Positions 46,807-56,080 of a DNA stretch of 64,000 nt are shown piece by piece (position 1 is the stretch's first letter; the number at the start of each line of letters is the position of its first letter). Source of the stretch: Rhizobium esperanzae (lineage in GTDB: Bacteria; Pseudomonadota; Alphaproteobacteria; Rhizobiales; Rhizobiaceae); contig NZ_MXPU01000009.1 in NCBI RefSeq assembly GCF_002204185.1, positions 1 to 64,000 on the forward strand, given 5' to 3'. Under the pieces are notes generated by a model. That model made no database searches. It had not been told where the DNA came from and was given only the letters and a program-made list of their open reading frames with translations. Both the position numbers and the translations under genes were made by a program.

Positions 46807-47724
46807 ATGAAGACGAAGGCGGCCGTCGCCAATGCAGGAAACCTGATCATGACGGGCGTCGTGCTGATGCTGCTCGGCGATCTGCTGTTTGCGTTGAACG
46901 ATGCGATGGGCAAGTGGCTGGTGACGAGCTTTGCGGTCGGCCAGGTATTGGTGATCCGTTCGGTCGGCGCTTTCATCCTGCTCGGGCCGATGATCCTGCG
47001 GCAGGGACCGCTGGCGCTCTTCCGCGTCGAGCAGAAGGGCTTGCAATTCATGCGGGTCGTCATGGCGACCGGCGATGTCGCCCTGTTCTACGCCGCCGTC
47101 GCCTATCTGCCGCTCGCTGACGTCATGACCTTCTATATGGCCGGGCCGATCTACATAGCCGCGCTCTCGCATTTCTTTCTCGGGGAAAAGATCGGCTGGC
47201 GCCGTTGGCTCGCCGTTCTGGTCGGCTTCGCCGGCGTCGTCATCGCGTTGCGTCCGTCGACGGCAATGCTGTCGCTTCCCTCGCTCTTCGGCCTTGCAGG
47301 CAGCCTTTCCTTTGCCCTATCGTTGGTGATGAGCCGCTATCTCCGCTCGACCAGCGACACCACGCTCGTGACATGGCAGACGGTTGCGGCGCTTGCAACC
47401 GGCATCGTACTCAGCATCGGCCACTGGCAGTCGGCAACACCCATCGACTGGTCAGGCATGCTGCTGCTCGGGATCGTCGCCACGTGCGCACATCTGCTGA
47501 TTACGCGCTCGCTGAAGCTCGCACCGGCATCGCTGCTTGCGCCGCTGCAATATACGCTGCTGCTCTGGGCAATCGTGCTGGGCTATATCTTCTTTAACGA
47601 TATTCCCGACACGCAGATCATCGTCGGCGCAACGATCATCGTTTTTGCCGGTCTCTTCATCTTCCACCGGAAGAACCTGAAAGAGACGGTTCCGGCCGAA
47701 GCCGTGCCGCCTGACGGCCATTGA
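46807..47724 (+). CDS. EamA/DMT-family transporter
   Basis: Inner-membrane transporter of 305 residues with ten predicted helices arranged as two EamA repeats. The first begins MLLGDLLFALNDAMGKWLV, with VLVIRSVGAFILLGPMI and AAVAYLPLADVMTFYMAGPI. The second has LFGLAGSLSFALSLVMSRYL and SLLAPLQYTLLLWAIVLGYI. Such proteins export amino acids, purines or other metabolites; the substrate is not predictable. Its leader holds a palindrome and a terminator-like hairpin. It converges with the DUF763 gene, with three bases between the stops. Confidence 0.92.
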   Translation: MKTKAAVANAGNLIMTGVVLMLLGDLLFALNDAMGKWLVTSFAVGQVLVIRSVGAFILLGPMILRQGPLALFRVEQKGLQFMRVVMATGDVALFYAAVAYLPLADVMTFYMAGPIYIAALSHFFLGEKIGWRRWLAVLVGFAGVVIALRPSTAMLSLPSLFGLAGSLSFALSLVMSRYLRSTSDTTLVTWQTVAALATGIVLSIGHWQSATPIDWSGMLLLGIVATCAHLLITRSLKLAPASLLAPLQYTLLLWAIVLGYIFFNDIPDTQIIVGATIIVFAGLFIFHRKNLKETVPAEAVPPDGH

Positions 47725-47727
47725 GGT

Positions 47728-48975
47728 TCAATCCTCCGCCGGCCGCGACTCCCAGCCGAAGACGCTGCGGCCGCCGAAATCGGCGGATTGGCGGAATTCG
47801 CCGGCGATAATCTCCTTGAGATCGGGACCGGTGACATAGCGTTCCATCTGCCGGGACTGATCGTCCAGGCGCTTCAGCGCCTGCAGCTCCTCCTCGCGCC
47901 CGAGCCTGCCCTTCAGCACCGCCGATTTCATCACGCCGATCGTCTCGTCATAGACCTTCAGCGGCACCGGGAAAGGATGGCGGTCCTTGCCGCCGTGGGC
48001 GATGGAGAAGCGCGCCGGGTCGGAAAAACGGCAGGGCGCGCCGTGTACCACTTCCGCCACCATCGCCAGCGCCTTCACCGTGCGGGCGCCGACGCCGGGG
48101 ACAAGCAGCAGTTCCTGGAAATCGGCCGGTCCACGATCGGCCGCGGCAGCCAGATTTCCGTGCAGGCGCCGCATGTTGACGTCGCTCTCGCGCACCTCAT
48201 GATGGGCGGGCATGATGAGATGCGGCAGCATCGGCTGTGCGACGGGTTCGCGCGCCGGTTCGTCGGCGCGCAGCAGTGCGGCGGCCTCACGCACGATCCT
48301 GTCTGGGCCGAGCGTTGCCAAGAGGTCGAGCTGACCACGCCGTGAGCGCTCGGCGCGTTTATCGGCGAGATTGACGATTTCGCCCTGACTTCTGCCTTCA
48401 ATTGCCGCATGCGGCGAGTCGACGAAACTTTCGAGCCCTTCGGAGAGCCAGTGATAACGCCGGGCCTGCCGTCGATCGCCATTCATGCCTTGCTGCACCA
48501 CCACCCAATGTCCGTCATCGGCGACGACAAAGCCGTGCAAATATAGATCAAAGCCGTCCTGCAGCGCGGCGCTGTCGACCTTGGCGATGAGCCGGCTCGT
48601 CGTCGCCAGCCCCTCCCCGTCGAGACCGACGCGCTCGCCGATCGAGACGAGCTCCTGCGGTGTCTTGCGCGAATGCGTGCCTCGGCCGCCGCAGACATGC
48701 AGGCCGAGCTCGCCGGCGCGCGGCTTCAGCCCGCGCTTCAACGCACCAAGAACGCTTGTCGTAATGCCGGAGGAATGCCAATCCATGCCCATGACCGCGC
48801 CGAAGGACTGGAACCAGAAAGGGTGGGCGAGCCGGCGCAGAAATTCGTCGCGGCCGTAGTGATGGACGATCGCCTCGGTGATCAGCGTTCCCAACCGAGT
48901 CATCCTGTCGCCGAGCCAATGCGGCACACGTCCCCCGTGAAGGGGAAGATCGGCACTGCCTGCCCGCTGTGACAT
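47728..48975 (-). CDS. DUF763 family protein
   Basis: Protein of 415 residues matching DUF763 as I know it: an N-terminal ADLPLHGGRVPHWLGDRMTR, GLHVCGGRGTHSRKTP, VVVQQGMN, and a helix-hairpin-helix-like segment ELLLVPGVGARTVKALAMVA that suggests nucleic-acid binding. The biochemical function of DUF763 is not established to my knowledge. The start is ATG at 48975, seven bases after GGAAACGAG-like sequence; a start 14 codons earlier is in frame. The gene is intact. Confidence 0.88.
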   Translation of the reverse strand: MSQRAGSADLPLHGGRVPHWLGDRMTRLGTLITEAIVHHYGRDEFLRRLAHPFWFQSFGAVMGMDWHSSGITTSVLGALKRGLKPRAGELGLHVCGGRGTHSRKTPQELVSIGERVGLDGEGLATTSRLIAKVDSAALQDGFDLYLHGFVVADDGHWVVVQQGMNGDRRQARRYHWLSEGLESFVDSPHAAIEGRSQGEIVNLADKRAERSRRGQLDLLATLGPDRIVREAAALLRADEPAREPVAQPMLPHLIMPAHHEVRESDVNMRRLHGNLAAAADRGPADFQELLLVPGVGARTVKALAMVAEVVHGAPCRFSDPARFSIAHGGKDRHPFPVPLKVYDETIGVMKSAVLKGRLGREEELQALKRLDDQSRQMERYVTGPDLKEIIAGEFRQSADFGGRSVFGWESRPAED

Positions 48976-49083
48976 CTCGTTTCCTATATCCTCTCTGTTC
49001 GACCCGCTATGCGGCAACGGCCGGGATCGGGAACCCGGTGAATTTCCAGGCGTTTGCTTTCAGTCAAAACGGCCGAGGCAAAC

Positions 49084-50592
49084 ATGACCGCGTTGGAAAC
49101 CATGTCCAATCAACCCTACCTGACCCGAACAAAAGCGCAACATCGGGGAGGCGAAAAAGAGGGGAGTGCGGCATTGCGGCTCCAGGGACGCGCGGAAAAA
49201 GCCGCCTTTCTGATCAACGGCAACAAATATTTTGCCGAAGTCTCAAGGGCGTTGCGGCAGGCCCGCCGCAATGTGTGGATCATCGGATGGGACTTCCATC
49301 CTAATATTCGATTGGAGCCCGAGAAATCGGACGAAACCTTGGCGGACCTGCTGCATGCGCTGGCGGCGAAAAATCCCGAACTCGAAATACGCATTCTTAT
49401 TTGGGCGCTCGGGCCGATCTATTCGGACAAATCGATAGATCTGCTTCGGAAGAAGAATTTCCCCAGGAATGCCAGGATCGATCTGCGTTTCGATCTTCAG
49501 GGCGCATTGCGCGGCTGTCATCATCAAAAACTTGTCTGCATCGATGACGCGGTTGCCTTCATCGGCGGCATAGACATGACGTCGCGGCGATGGGATACCA
49601 GGCGCCATCACGCCAAGGACAGGCTGAGGCGCGACCCTGACGGTGCCCCATACGATCCGCTGCACGACGTGCAGGCGATGGTTACGGGCGATGCCGCCCG
49701 ACTGATTGGCAATATCGCCAGGCGGCGCTGGGAAAACGCCACCGGCGAAAAACATCTGCCGCTTGCCCGCAGCATGCCCTTCGCCTGGCCGGACGACCTC
49801 TCGATTTCGCTGCAAGACATCCCCGTCGCTTTCGCCCTCACGGAGCCGGCAACCACCTGGCGCACCGGCATCAGCGACGGCATCGCCTCGACCTTGGAGA
49901 TCATCGCCCAAGCCCGGCGCCAGCTCTATATCGAGGCGCAATATTTCGCCTCCTTCCGGGTGGCCGACGCCATTGCCGCACGATTGCAGGAGGAGGACGG
50001 GCCCGAGGTGGTCGTAATCTGCACGCGCAGCTCTCACGGGCTGATCGAAAAGCTCGTCATGGGCAGCAATCGCGACCGTGTCATCCGCCGCCTCAAACGC
50101 GCCGATCGCGCCAACCGCTTGCGCGTCTACCATCCCGTCGTGCCAGGACCAAAAGAACCTGGGCCGCACAACGAGGTCGAGGTGCTCATCCATTCGAAAC
50201 TGATGATCGCCGACGACGAGCTGGTGCGCATCGGCTCTTCCAATCTCAACAATCGCTCGGAAGGGCTTGATTCAGAATGCGATCTGCTGTTCGAAGCTGA
50301 AACCGTCGAGCATCGCCGCGCGATCGGGGAGTTGTACAGTCGGCTTCTTTCGGAGTATCTCGGAGCGGCTCCCGAGGCTTTCGCGACTGCCTATGCGCAA
50401 CGCGGTTCGATGATCGAGGCGATCGACGCGCTGAACCAGGGGGATCGCGGCCTTAGGGAATTTGCCATCGAACTGTCAGGCAAAGTCTCGCCGATCACAG
50501 GTACGGCGATCGTCGACCCCAGCCGGCCTTTCCTGCCCTTACACCGACTGGGCCTCGGCGCGCTCATCCGCCTCTTCGTCCGCCCGGCGTGA
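49084..50592 (+). CDS. Phospholipase D-like protein with two HKD motifs
   Basis: Member of the phospholipase D/cardiolipin synthase superfamily, about 502 residues. Both catalytic HKD motifs are present: HHQKLVCIDDAVAFIGGID (about 155) and IHSKLMIADDELVRIGSSNL (about 380). There is no obvious N-terminal membrane helix, so the protein may be cytoplasmic or peripheral. ATG at 49084 is chosen; ATGs at 49054 and 49102 are in frame. Its 3' end overlaps the convergent UPF0104-type gene by 54 bp. Together with that gene and the EEP hydrolase at 51625-52353 it forms a phospholipid- or nucleic-acid-related group. Confidence 0.9.
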   Translation: MTALETMSNQPYLTRTKAQHRGGEKEGSAALRLQGRAEKAAFLINGNKYFAEVSRALRQARRNVWIIGWDFHPNIRLEPEKSDETLADLLHALAAKNPELEIRILIWALGPIYSDKSIDLLRKKNFPRNARIDLRFDLQGALRGCHHQKLVCIDDAVAFIGGIDMTSRRWDTRRHHAKDRLRRDPDGAPYDPLHDVQAMVTGDAARLIGNIARRRWENATGEKHLPLARSMPFAWPDDLSISLQDIPVAFALTEPATTWRTGISDGIASTLEIIAQARRQLYIEAQYFASFRVADAIAARLQEEDGPEVVVICTRSSHGLIEKLVMGSNRDRVIRRLKRADRANRLRVYHPVVPGPKEPGPHNEVEVLIHSKLMIADDELVRIGSSNLNNRSEGLDSECDLLFEAETVEHRRAIGELYSRLLSEYLGAAPEAFATAYAQRGSMIEAIDALNQGDRGLREFAIELSGKVSPITGTAIVDPSRPFLPLHRLGLGALIRLFVRPA

Positions 50593-51498
50593 CCGCCGGA
50601 AGACAACTTCGCTGATGAGCAGAAGCACCGTGCCAAGTGCCAGCGGAATAAAGAAATAAGCGCAGCGGAAGGCGATCAGCGCTCCGATCGATGCTTCCTG
50701 CGGCACGGCATAGGAGACGGTTGCCTCCAGCACGCCGAGCCCACCCGGAACATGGGTCGCGAGGATTGCCGAATTGGCGAGCACGTAAGCCGTCACGGAG
50801 CGGAAGAAGGTAACATCGCCGAAGACCGTGAGCATCTGGTGCAGGCAGGCGGACACCAGCATGAAATTGATCGTCCCGACCCCGATCTGGGCAACCGCGA
50901 TCGGAAAGCGGGGCAGCTGCAACGACCAGCGCCACAGCCGCAGCTTGCGGCGAACGAAAAACGCCAGGCTCGCATAGATGACCGGCACGATCAGTGCCGA
51001 CAATCCGAAGAGGCGGGCGCCCGCCCTATCGAGGCGTAGCAGACGTGCGGCATCATCCGGATTGACGAGCAAGGCGAGGCCGGCGAGTGTCGTGAGGCCG
51101 AGCCCGACTGTGACACCGCAGAACAGGATGATCTTCGCCACGTCCTCGATCGTCAGCCCCCAACGGGAATAGTAACGATAGCGGAAGGCGCCGCTGCTCA
51201 ATCCCGCAAATCCGATATTGTGGCCGAGCGAAAGGCTGATGAAGGAGGCGAGCAGGATCTTCCGGTAGGGCAAGGACTTGCCGAGCGAACGGATCGCCAG
51301 CAAGTCGAAACAGCTCAGGCATAGATACGATGACATCGCGAAGAGAAGTGCGGTGCAGAAGGTTGCAAAGGGTATGCTGCGGACCGATTGGACGATCTGC
51401 TCCAGGCTGTACTGGCGGAATATCCGGTAGAGAAGAAGGCCCGCGACGCAAAGGGCGGCAAGGAGAAATCCATTCCAGATTATGCGTTTCAGATTCAT
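50539..51498 (-). CDS. UPF0104/lysylphosphatidylglycerol synthase-like membrane protein
   Basis: Integral membrane protein of 319 residues with about eight helices, matching the flippase-like transmembrane region of MprF (UPF0104). Typical motifs are SLSLGHNIGFAGLSSGAFRY and ANSAILATHVPGGLGVLEAT. The cytoplasmic aminoacyl-transferase domain of MprF is absent. The start is ATG at 51498 (MNLKRIIWNGF); the longer open frame reads into the divergent promoter region. Such proteins may move or modify phospholipids. It lies between the PLD-like gene (convergent, overlapping) and the EEP gene (divergent). Confidence 0.9.
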   Translation of the reverse strand: MNLKRIIWNGFLLAALCVAGLLLYRIFRQYSLEQIVQSVRSIPFATFCTALLFAMSSYLCLSCFDLLAIRSLGKSLPYRKILLASFISLSLGHNIGFAGLSSGAFRYRYYSRWGLTIEDVAKIILFCGVTVGLGLTTLAGLALLVNPDDAARLLRLDRAGARLFGLSALIVPVIYASLAFFVRRKLRLWRWSLQLPRFPIAVAQIGVGTINFMLVSACLHQMLTVFGDVTFFRSVTAYVLANSAILATHVPGGLGVLEATVSYAVPQEASIGALIAFRCAYFFIPLALGTVLLLISEVVFRRSRRADEEADERAEAQSV

Positions 51499-51624
51499 CG
51501 ATTGTCCGTTTTCCGAAGTGCGAGCCCCCACGGCTCGATCATCTGGAACGATCGAAAGAGTTCTGTGTTCCCCTCGGGGAAAACGAGTCCCGTCTCTCGA
51601 GGGGAGATCAGCTTCAGCGGACCT

Positions 51625-52353
51625 ATGCCGAATAAATCGATCAAACTCCTGACCTATAACGTTCACAGCTGCATCGGCAACGACCGGAAGCTCGACCCCG
51701 GGCGGATCGCTTCGGTCATCGCCGAGGCTGAAGCCGATATTGTTGCTCTGCAGGAGGTCGACGTCCTCCGGCGCAGGACCGCCGGCGTCGACCAGGCCCA
51801 CGCAATCGCCTCCCTTCTAAAGATGCAGGCTCATTTTCACCCGGCGCTGTCGATTGCCGAGGAGCAATATGGCGATGCGATCATCACCGCGTTGCCAACC
51901 GGCGCGATCAAGGCCGGTCCGCTGCCGTCCATCGGCGAAGCAAGGGGCGCGTTATCAGTCGAAATATTGGTCGGCGACAGGAAGTTGCTCGTGGTCAATA
52001 CTCATCTCGGCCTTCGAGGGCGCGAGCGCATTCAGCAGATGACGACGCTCTTGAATTCCGGCTGGCTGCGCGGCCCGTCGGACGAACCTGTCCCGAGCAT
52101 CCTCTGCGGCGATTTCAATGCCATTCCGTCATCGGCGACCTACCGGCTTGCCGCGCGTTCATTGGCCGACGCCCAGCTCGCAGGCAGCGCAACGCCGAGA
52201 GCGACCTTCCCCTCCCGCTATCCGCTGATGCGCCTCGACCACATCTTCGTCACCGAAGACCTTGTCGTTCAACGGGCAACAGTGCTTCAAACCCGACTGA
52301 CGAGGGTCGCCTCCGACCACCTCCCTCTCCTTGCGGAAATCAGTTTCGCATGA
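51625..52353 (+). CDS. Endonuclease/exonuclease/phosphatase (EEP) family hydrolase
   Basis: Metal-dependent hydrolase of 242 residues. Catalytic motifs are in order: LLTYNVHSCIG (Asn), IVALQEVD (Glu), VNTHLGLRGRER (His), LCGDFNAIPSS (Asp, Asn), RLDHIFV (Asp) and ASDHLPLLAEI (Asp-His). Members cleave phosphodiesters or phosphates in nucleic acids, lipids or sugars. ATG at 51625 (MPNKSIKLLTYN) has no strong ribosome-binding site; the frame is open further upstream, into the gap shared with the divergent UPF0104 gene. No signal peptide. Confidence 0.9.
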   Translation: MPNKSIKLLTYNVHSCIGNDRKLDPGRIASVIAEAEADIVALQEVDVLRRRTAGVDQAHAIASLLKMQAHFHPALSIAEEQYGDAIITALPTGAIKAGPLPSIGEARGALSVEILVGDRKLLVVNTHLGLRGRERIQQMTTLLNSGWLRGPSDEPVPSILCGDFNAIPSSATYRLAARSLADAQLAGSATPRATFPSRYPLMRLDHIFVTEDLVVQRATVLQTRLTRVASDHLPLLAEISFA

Positions 52354-52571
52354 TCACTCGCCAGCGCCGAGCGGCACGGAGTCTCACGCAGAAAACGACA
52401 TTCAAACGTCGCCTTTAGCGACATTGGAACGAATATTTCACGAATTATGCCCTATGGAATATTCATTCCGCGATACCATAGGGGTCGGACGGAGACGGAT
52501 AGAGTCGATTCGAGCGGATCGGGACCTTCACTCGAGATCGGCTGTTCTCCTGCAGGGAGTGGAGGGGTTTG

Positions 52572-55076
52572 ATGTTGGGAAGGCTGTTATCGCGGGTTCG
52601 CATCCAAACGCAGGTGATGCTGTTCATCATTCCGTTCGTCTTGAGCATCATGGCCGTGGGCGCGACGGGTTTTTATGCATCGAGTCTGCTTCAGGGGCGG
52701 ATGGATATTTCCAACTCCGTCCTGCAGTCCTTGAGCGGCTTTCGCAATCTGTCGGCGGCAATGGCCGAGTTCCTCGCCAATGCCACGCAGGAAAACCGGG
52801 AGACCGTCAACGCCAGACTTGCCGACCAGCGCAGCCTTCTGAAATCCGGCATCGAGCGGCTCAGCGCAGATCGCAGTGGCCAGCAGGAACTGGAGCAGGT
52901 GCTCTCATCCATTGACGGAATTGCAGCCCGCATGGATTTGCTATGGCAGCTTCAGGAGAGCAGGGCAGCGCTGCTCACCGATCTCCAGAAAGCCCAGAGC
53001 GTCGTCATATCGTCTCAGACAGATATTGTCGAAGGGACCAAGGCTCTCCAACGTGCCGCCGACCTGCAGGAAGATGAATCCCGCAACATCCTCGCCGATG
53101 CGCAGCGCATTTCGGACTTCGCGTCCTTCGCCCAATCGCTGCATGACAAGGCCCAGGCCGCAGGCACGATTGCCGGCCCGGATATGGAGGAGCTCGCCCG
53201 GCAGCAGCGCATCGTGGGGATGGCCCTTGGCGGCGAAGCGCCGGATTCCAAAAAGGCGATCGACGACGCCGTCGCTTCCCTGAAGCCGCTCGTCGAAACC
53301 TCCGGCCAGACCGAGGAACGTGCAGCCGGTCTCAGGGATAACACCAGTCAGATCGTCGCCAGGCTGCCCGAATTGCAGGTGGTCGCCACGCGGCGGATCA
53401 AGGCCGTGACCGACAAGGCGGCCGAGACAGCCAAAACGGTCGAGCGCGCCAAGACCAGTCAGAGAGACGGTCAGAAGCTGACGACCTCGGCTTACGTGAT
53501 CCAGATCGTCCTGGCAAAGCTGACTCTGGCCCCGACGGACGCCAATCTCCAGCGGCTTTCGCAGGAGATCACCGCCGTCAGAAAAGGTCTGGACATGCTG
53601 ATTTCCAATGCCGGCGGTGTTGCACAATTCGACAATCTCAAACCGAAGCTTCTGCCGGCGCTGGACAAGATGCAGAAATCCGCTGCCGACCTCGTCCGCA
53701 TCGGCGCGCAGCGCCAGGACGAATTCCGTGCCGCCGCCGCCGACGTGGATCGGATGTGGTCCCAGCTGACGGCTTTCGCCGAAATGCAGCGGCAGAACGC
53801 GGCCGACGAACGCGACGACGCCAACTCCATGTCGCTCGCAACAACGCTCCTCGGCGTGGTGATCGCGATTCTCGCCGGCATCGGCCTGACTGTGGCGCTG
53901 AAAGGGCCGATTAATCAGATCACCTCGGCAATGCGGCGGTTGGCGGACGGGAGGCTGGAAACGTCGATCGTCGGCGAAAGCCGCGCCGATGAAATCGGCG
54001 ACATGGCCCGTGCGCTTGGTGTCTTCAAGAACAATGCGATCGCCAAAGTCGAGATCGAGGAGCGCAGCGCGATCGAACGGACGCGGGCCGAGGAAGAAAG
54101 GCACCGCAATGACCAGGAGAAACGCGCGGTCGAGCAGCAGATCGATTTTGCGGTGACGGCACTGGCCGAGGGGCTCGGGCGCCTGGCGCGTGGCGACATC
54201 TCCCAGACGATCGCAACGCCTTTCTTCGGTCGGTTGGAGCAGCTTCGCAACGATTTCAATTCGTCGCTGCTTCGTCTGCAGGAAACGATCGACCAGATTC
54301 GCACCAACACGCGGATGATCGAGGGCAATGCCGGTCAGATGGATCTGTCCGCCGGCAACCTCGCGAAGCGCACGGAACAGCAGGCCGTCGCGCTCGAAGA
54401 GATCGCCGCCGCCATTGAGGAGATCACCACCACGGTTCGTTCGTCGGCGGCCTGCGCCGACGATGCCCGTGAGATTATCACCGATACCAAGAAGACGGCC
54501 GATTCTTCATCCGAGGTGGTGGCCAGCGCCATCGAGGCAATGAGCAAGATCGAAGCGGCTTCCGACGAGATCGTGCAGATCATCGGCGTTATCGATGACA
54601 TCGCCTTCCAGACGAACCTGCTCGCGCTCAATGCCGGCATCGAAGCGGCCCGCGCCGGCGAGGCCGGCAAAGGTTTTGCGGTCGTGGCCCAGGAAGTCCG
54701 CGATCTCGCGCAGCGCTCCGCAGAGGCCGGCCAAAGGATCAAGCAACTCATCGGACGCTCGCGAGCGGAGATTACCAACGGGGCGCGGGTTGTTCGCGAA
54801 ACGAGTGAAGTCCTCGAAAGCATTTCCGCAAAAGTGGTCACCGCATCCGAGCAGATGGATGTCATCGCCCGTTCGAGCCGGGAGCAGTACAACGCGCTGC
54901 ACGAGGTCAATTCTTCCGTCAACAGGATGGATCAGATGACACAGCAGAATGCCGCCATGGTCGAGGAAACCAGCGCAGCGACGAAGGAACTTGCCGATGA
55001 GACCAGAACGCTCCTGCAGCTGATCGACCAGTTCCAGCTGGATGAAACGCACGCACGCCGGGTTGCCGCTGCTTAG
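52572..55076 (+). CDS. Methyl-accepting chemotaxis protein
   Basis: Chemoreceptor of 834 residues. ATG at 52572 follows GGAGGGG. The first membrane helix is about 15-38 (VMLFIIPFVLSIMAVGATGF). A large periplasmic domain (about 40-415), rich in helices, may bind ligand as a helical bundle. The second helix is about 419-443 (LLGVVIAILAGIGLTVALKG), followed by HAMP (PINQITSAMRRLADGRLETS) and a second HAMP-like segment (LAEGLGRLARGDISQTI). The conserved signalling tip is IDDIAFQTNLLALNAGIEAA near residue 680. It ends without the CheR-binding pentapeptide. No other chemotaxis genes are nearby. Confidence 0.95.
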   Translation: MLGRLLSRVRIQTQVMLFIIPFVLSIMAVGATGFYASSLLQGRMDISNSVLQSLSGFRNLSAAMAEFLANATQENRETVNARLADQRSLLKSGIERLSADRSGQQELEQVLSSIDGIAARMDLLWQLQESRAALLTDLQKAQSVVISSQTDIVEGTKALQRAADLQEDESRNILADAQRISDFASFAQSLHDKAQAAGTIAGPDMEELARQQRIVGMALGGEAPDSKKAIDDAVASLKPLVETSGQTEERAAGLRDNTSQIVARLPELQVVATRRIKAVTDKAAETAKTVERAKTSQRDGQKLTTSAYVIQIVLAKLTLAPTDANLQRLSQEITAVRKGLDMLISNAGGVAQFDNLKPKLLPALDKMQKSAADLVRIGAQRQDEFRAAAADVDRMWSQLTAFAEMQRQNAADERDDANSMSLATTLLGVVIAILAGIGLTVALKGPINQITSAMRRLADGRLETSIVGESRADEIGDMARALGVFKNNAIAKVEIEERSAIERTRAEEERHRNDQEKRAVEQQIDFAVTALAEGLGRLARGDISQTIATPFFGRLEQLRNDFNSSLLRLQETIDQIRTNTRMIEGNAGQMDLSAGNLAKRTEQQAVALEEIAAAIEEITTTVRSSAACADDAREIITDTKKTADSSSEVVASAIEAMSKIEAASDEIVQIIGVIDDIAFQTNLLALNAGIEAARAGEAGKGFAVVAQEVRDLAQRSAEAGQRIKQLIGRSRAEITNGARVVRETSEVLESISAKVVTASEQMDVIARSSREQYNALHEVNSSVNRMDQMTQQNAAMVEETSAATKELADETRTLLQLIDQFQLDETHARRVAAA

Positions 55077-55103
55077 AGCGATGCTCAAACGCGTGCGGGT
55101 GCG

Positions 55104-55355
55104 TCAGTGACGGCTATAGAGCGGCGGCGCCACTTCTTCGTCGGCGAGCTCCGGGTAAAGATGTCTGCGCGTGCGGGCGAGTGCTTCCGCCTCCCGGCGG
55201 TTCCGCTCCAACAGCGCGGCAGTAACATCCTTGTACGGTTCGCCCTCCGATACGGCGACGCTGACAGTTCCGCCCTGCGAGAGGAAGTCACAGAACGACC
55301 GTACCGAGCGAAGACGCGTCGTAATCTCGACGTAGCGATCGTCATGTCCAGCCAT
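55104..55355 (-). CDS. Small hypothetical protein
   Basis: I do not recognise the family. The 83-residue soluble protein begins MAGHDDRYVEITTRLRSVRS and ends in VAPPLYSRH, rich in Arg and Glu with likely helices. The ATG at 55355 has a strong GGAGGCGAAC ribosome-binding site. It is convergent with the chemoreceptor gene, with 27 bp between stops. Confidence 0.7.
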   Translation of the reverse strand: MAGHDDRYVEITTRLRSVRSFCDFLSQGGTVSVAVSEGEPYKDVTAALLERNRREAEALARTRRHLYPELADEEVAPPLYSRH

Positions 55356-55473
55356 GTTCGCCTCCGTTAAAGCGCTAGGATGTCACGAACACTTCGGCGA
55401 GATGATGGCGTCCCTTCCATGGGGAAGAAACCGACACGCGATCTCCCCCAGACCCCATCCGTGCCCGCTGCCA

Positions 55474-55986
55474 TCACCGTCGCGCGAGCTTTCGATTCAT
55501 CGCAGCGACAGCCAAAGGCAATGCCGTTGTCACCACGGTTCCCCAAGGCAACCGTCTCAGCCCCCTTGTGACGACGAAGGCACCCGCCATCGCGCCGGCG
55601 AGCTTCAGCCACGGTTGATCGCCGAGCTGGGCATGGGCGCTGGAATCAGCCCACCGGACGTTTTCGGTTACAACGGTCGCTGCCTGGCGTCTGATCCCAT
55701 GAAGGCGAGCCCGAAGGATTTCGAGCTCCCACCTCAATTCCTGCAGCCGGCTTTCCAGGATTCGCTGCCCGGAGATCCGCACCGGTTCGCCGACGTGATC
55801 CTCGGTCGGGGCGGACACATCTCTGCCCAATGTGGCAAAGTAGGCTCGGTATTCTGACTCGTTCGCGAAGCCCTCACGGCGAATGAGGTCTGGATTGATG
55901 GTCGGCTCTTCTCCATTCGGCACTGAAGCGGCGGCATCGCCGCGGTTATTTTCGGCGCCGAAGGCGGCGGCCTGATCCTTGATCAT
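55474..55986 (-). CDS. Hypothetical protein with C-terminal hydrophobic segment
   Basis: A 170-residue protein I cannot assign with confidence. The N-terminal half is acidic and hydrophilic (IKDQAAAFGAENNRGDAAAS). A helical, coiled-coil-like stretch follows (RILESRLQELRWELEILRAR), then a hydrophobic C-terminus (LAGAMAGAFVVTRGLRRLPW, VVTTALPLAVAAMNRKLARR). The layout resembles membrane-tethered stress proteins with a YqjD/DUF883 or DUF3618-like architecture. The start is ATG at 55986; upstream in-frame codons lie in the FAD-gene region without a ribosome-binding site. Confidence 0.65.
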   Translation of the reverse strand: MIKDQAAAFGAENNRGDAAASVPNGEEPTINPDLIRREGFANESEYRAYFATLGRDVSAPTEDHVGEPVRISGQRILESRLQELRWELEILRARLHGIRRQAATVVTENVRWADSSAHAQLGDQPWLKLAGAMAGAFVVTRGLRRLPWGTVVTTALPLAVAAMNRKLARR

Positions 55987-56080
55987 GATGCGTCTCCCGT
56001 TGGTTCCTTGCGGCAGAACGCACGATAGCTCTAAATGATCCGTGCGCCGATCAGGCTGGCAGCCACCCACACCGCGGACG

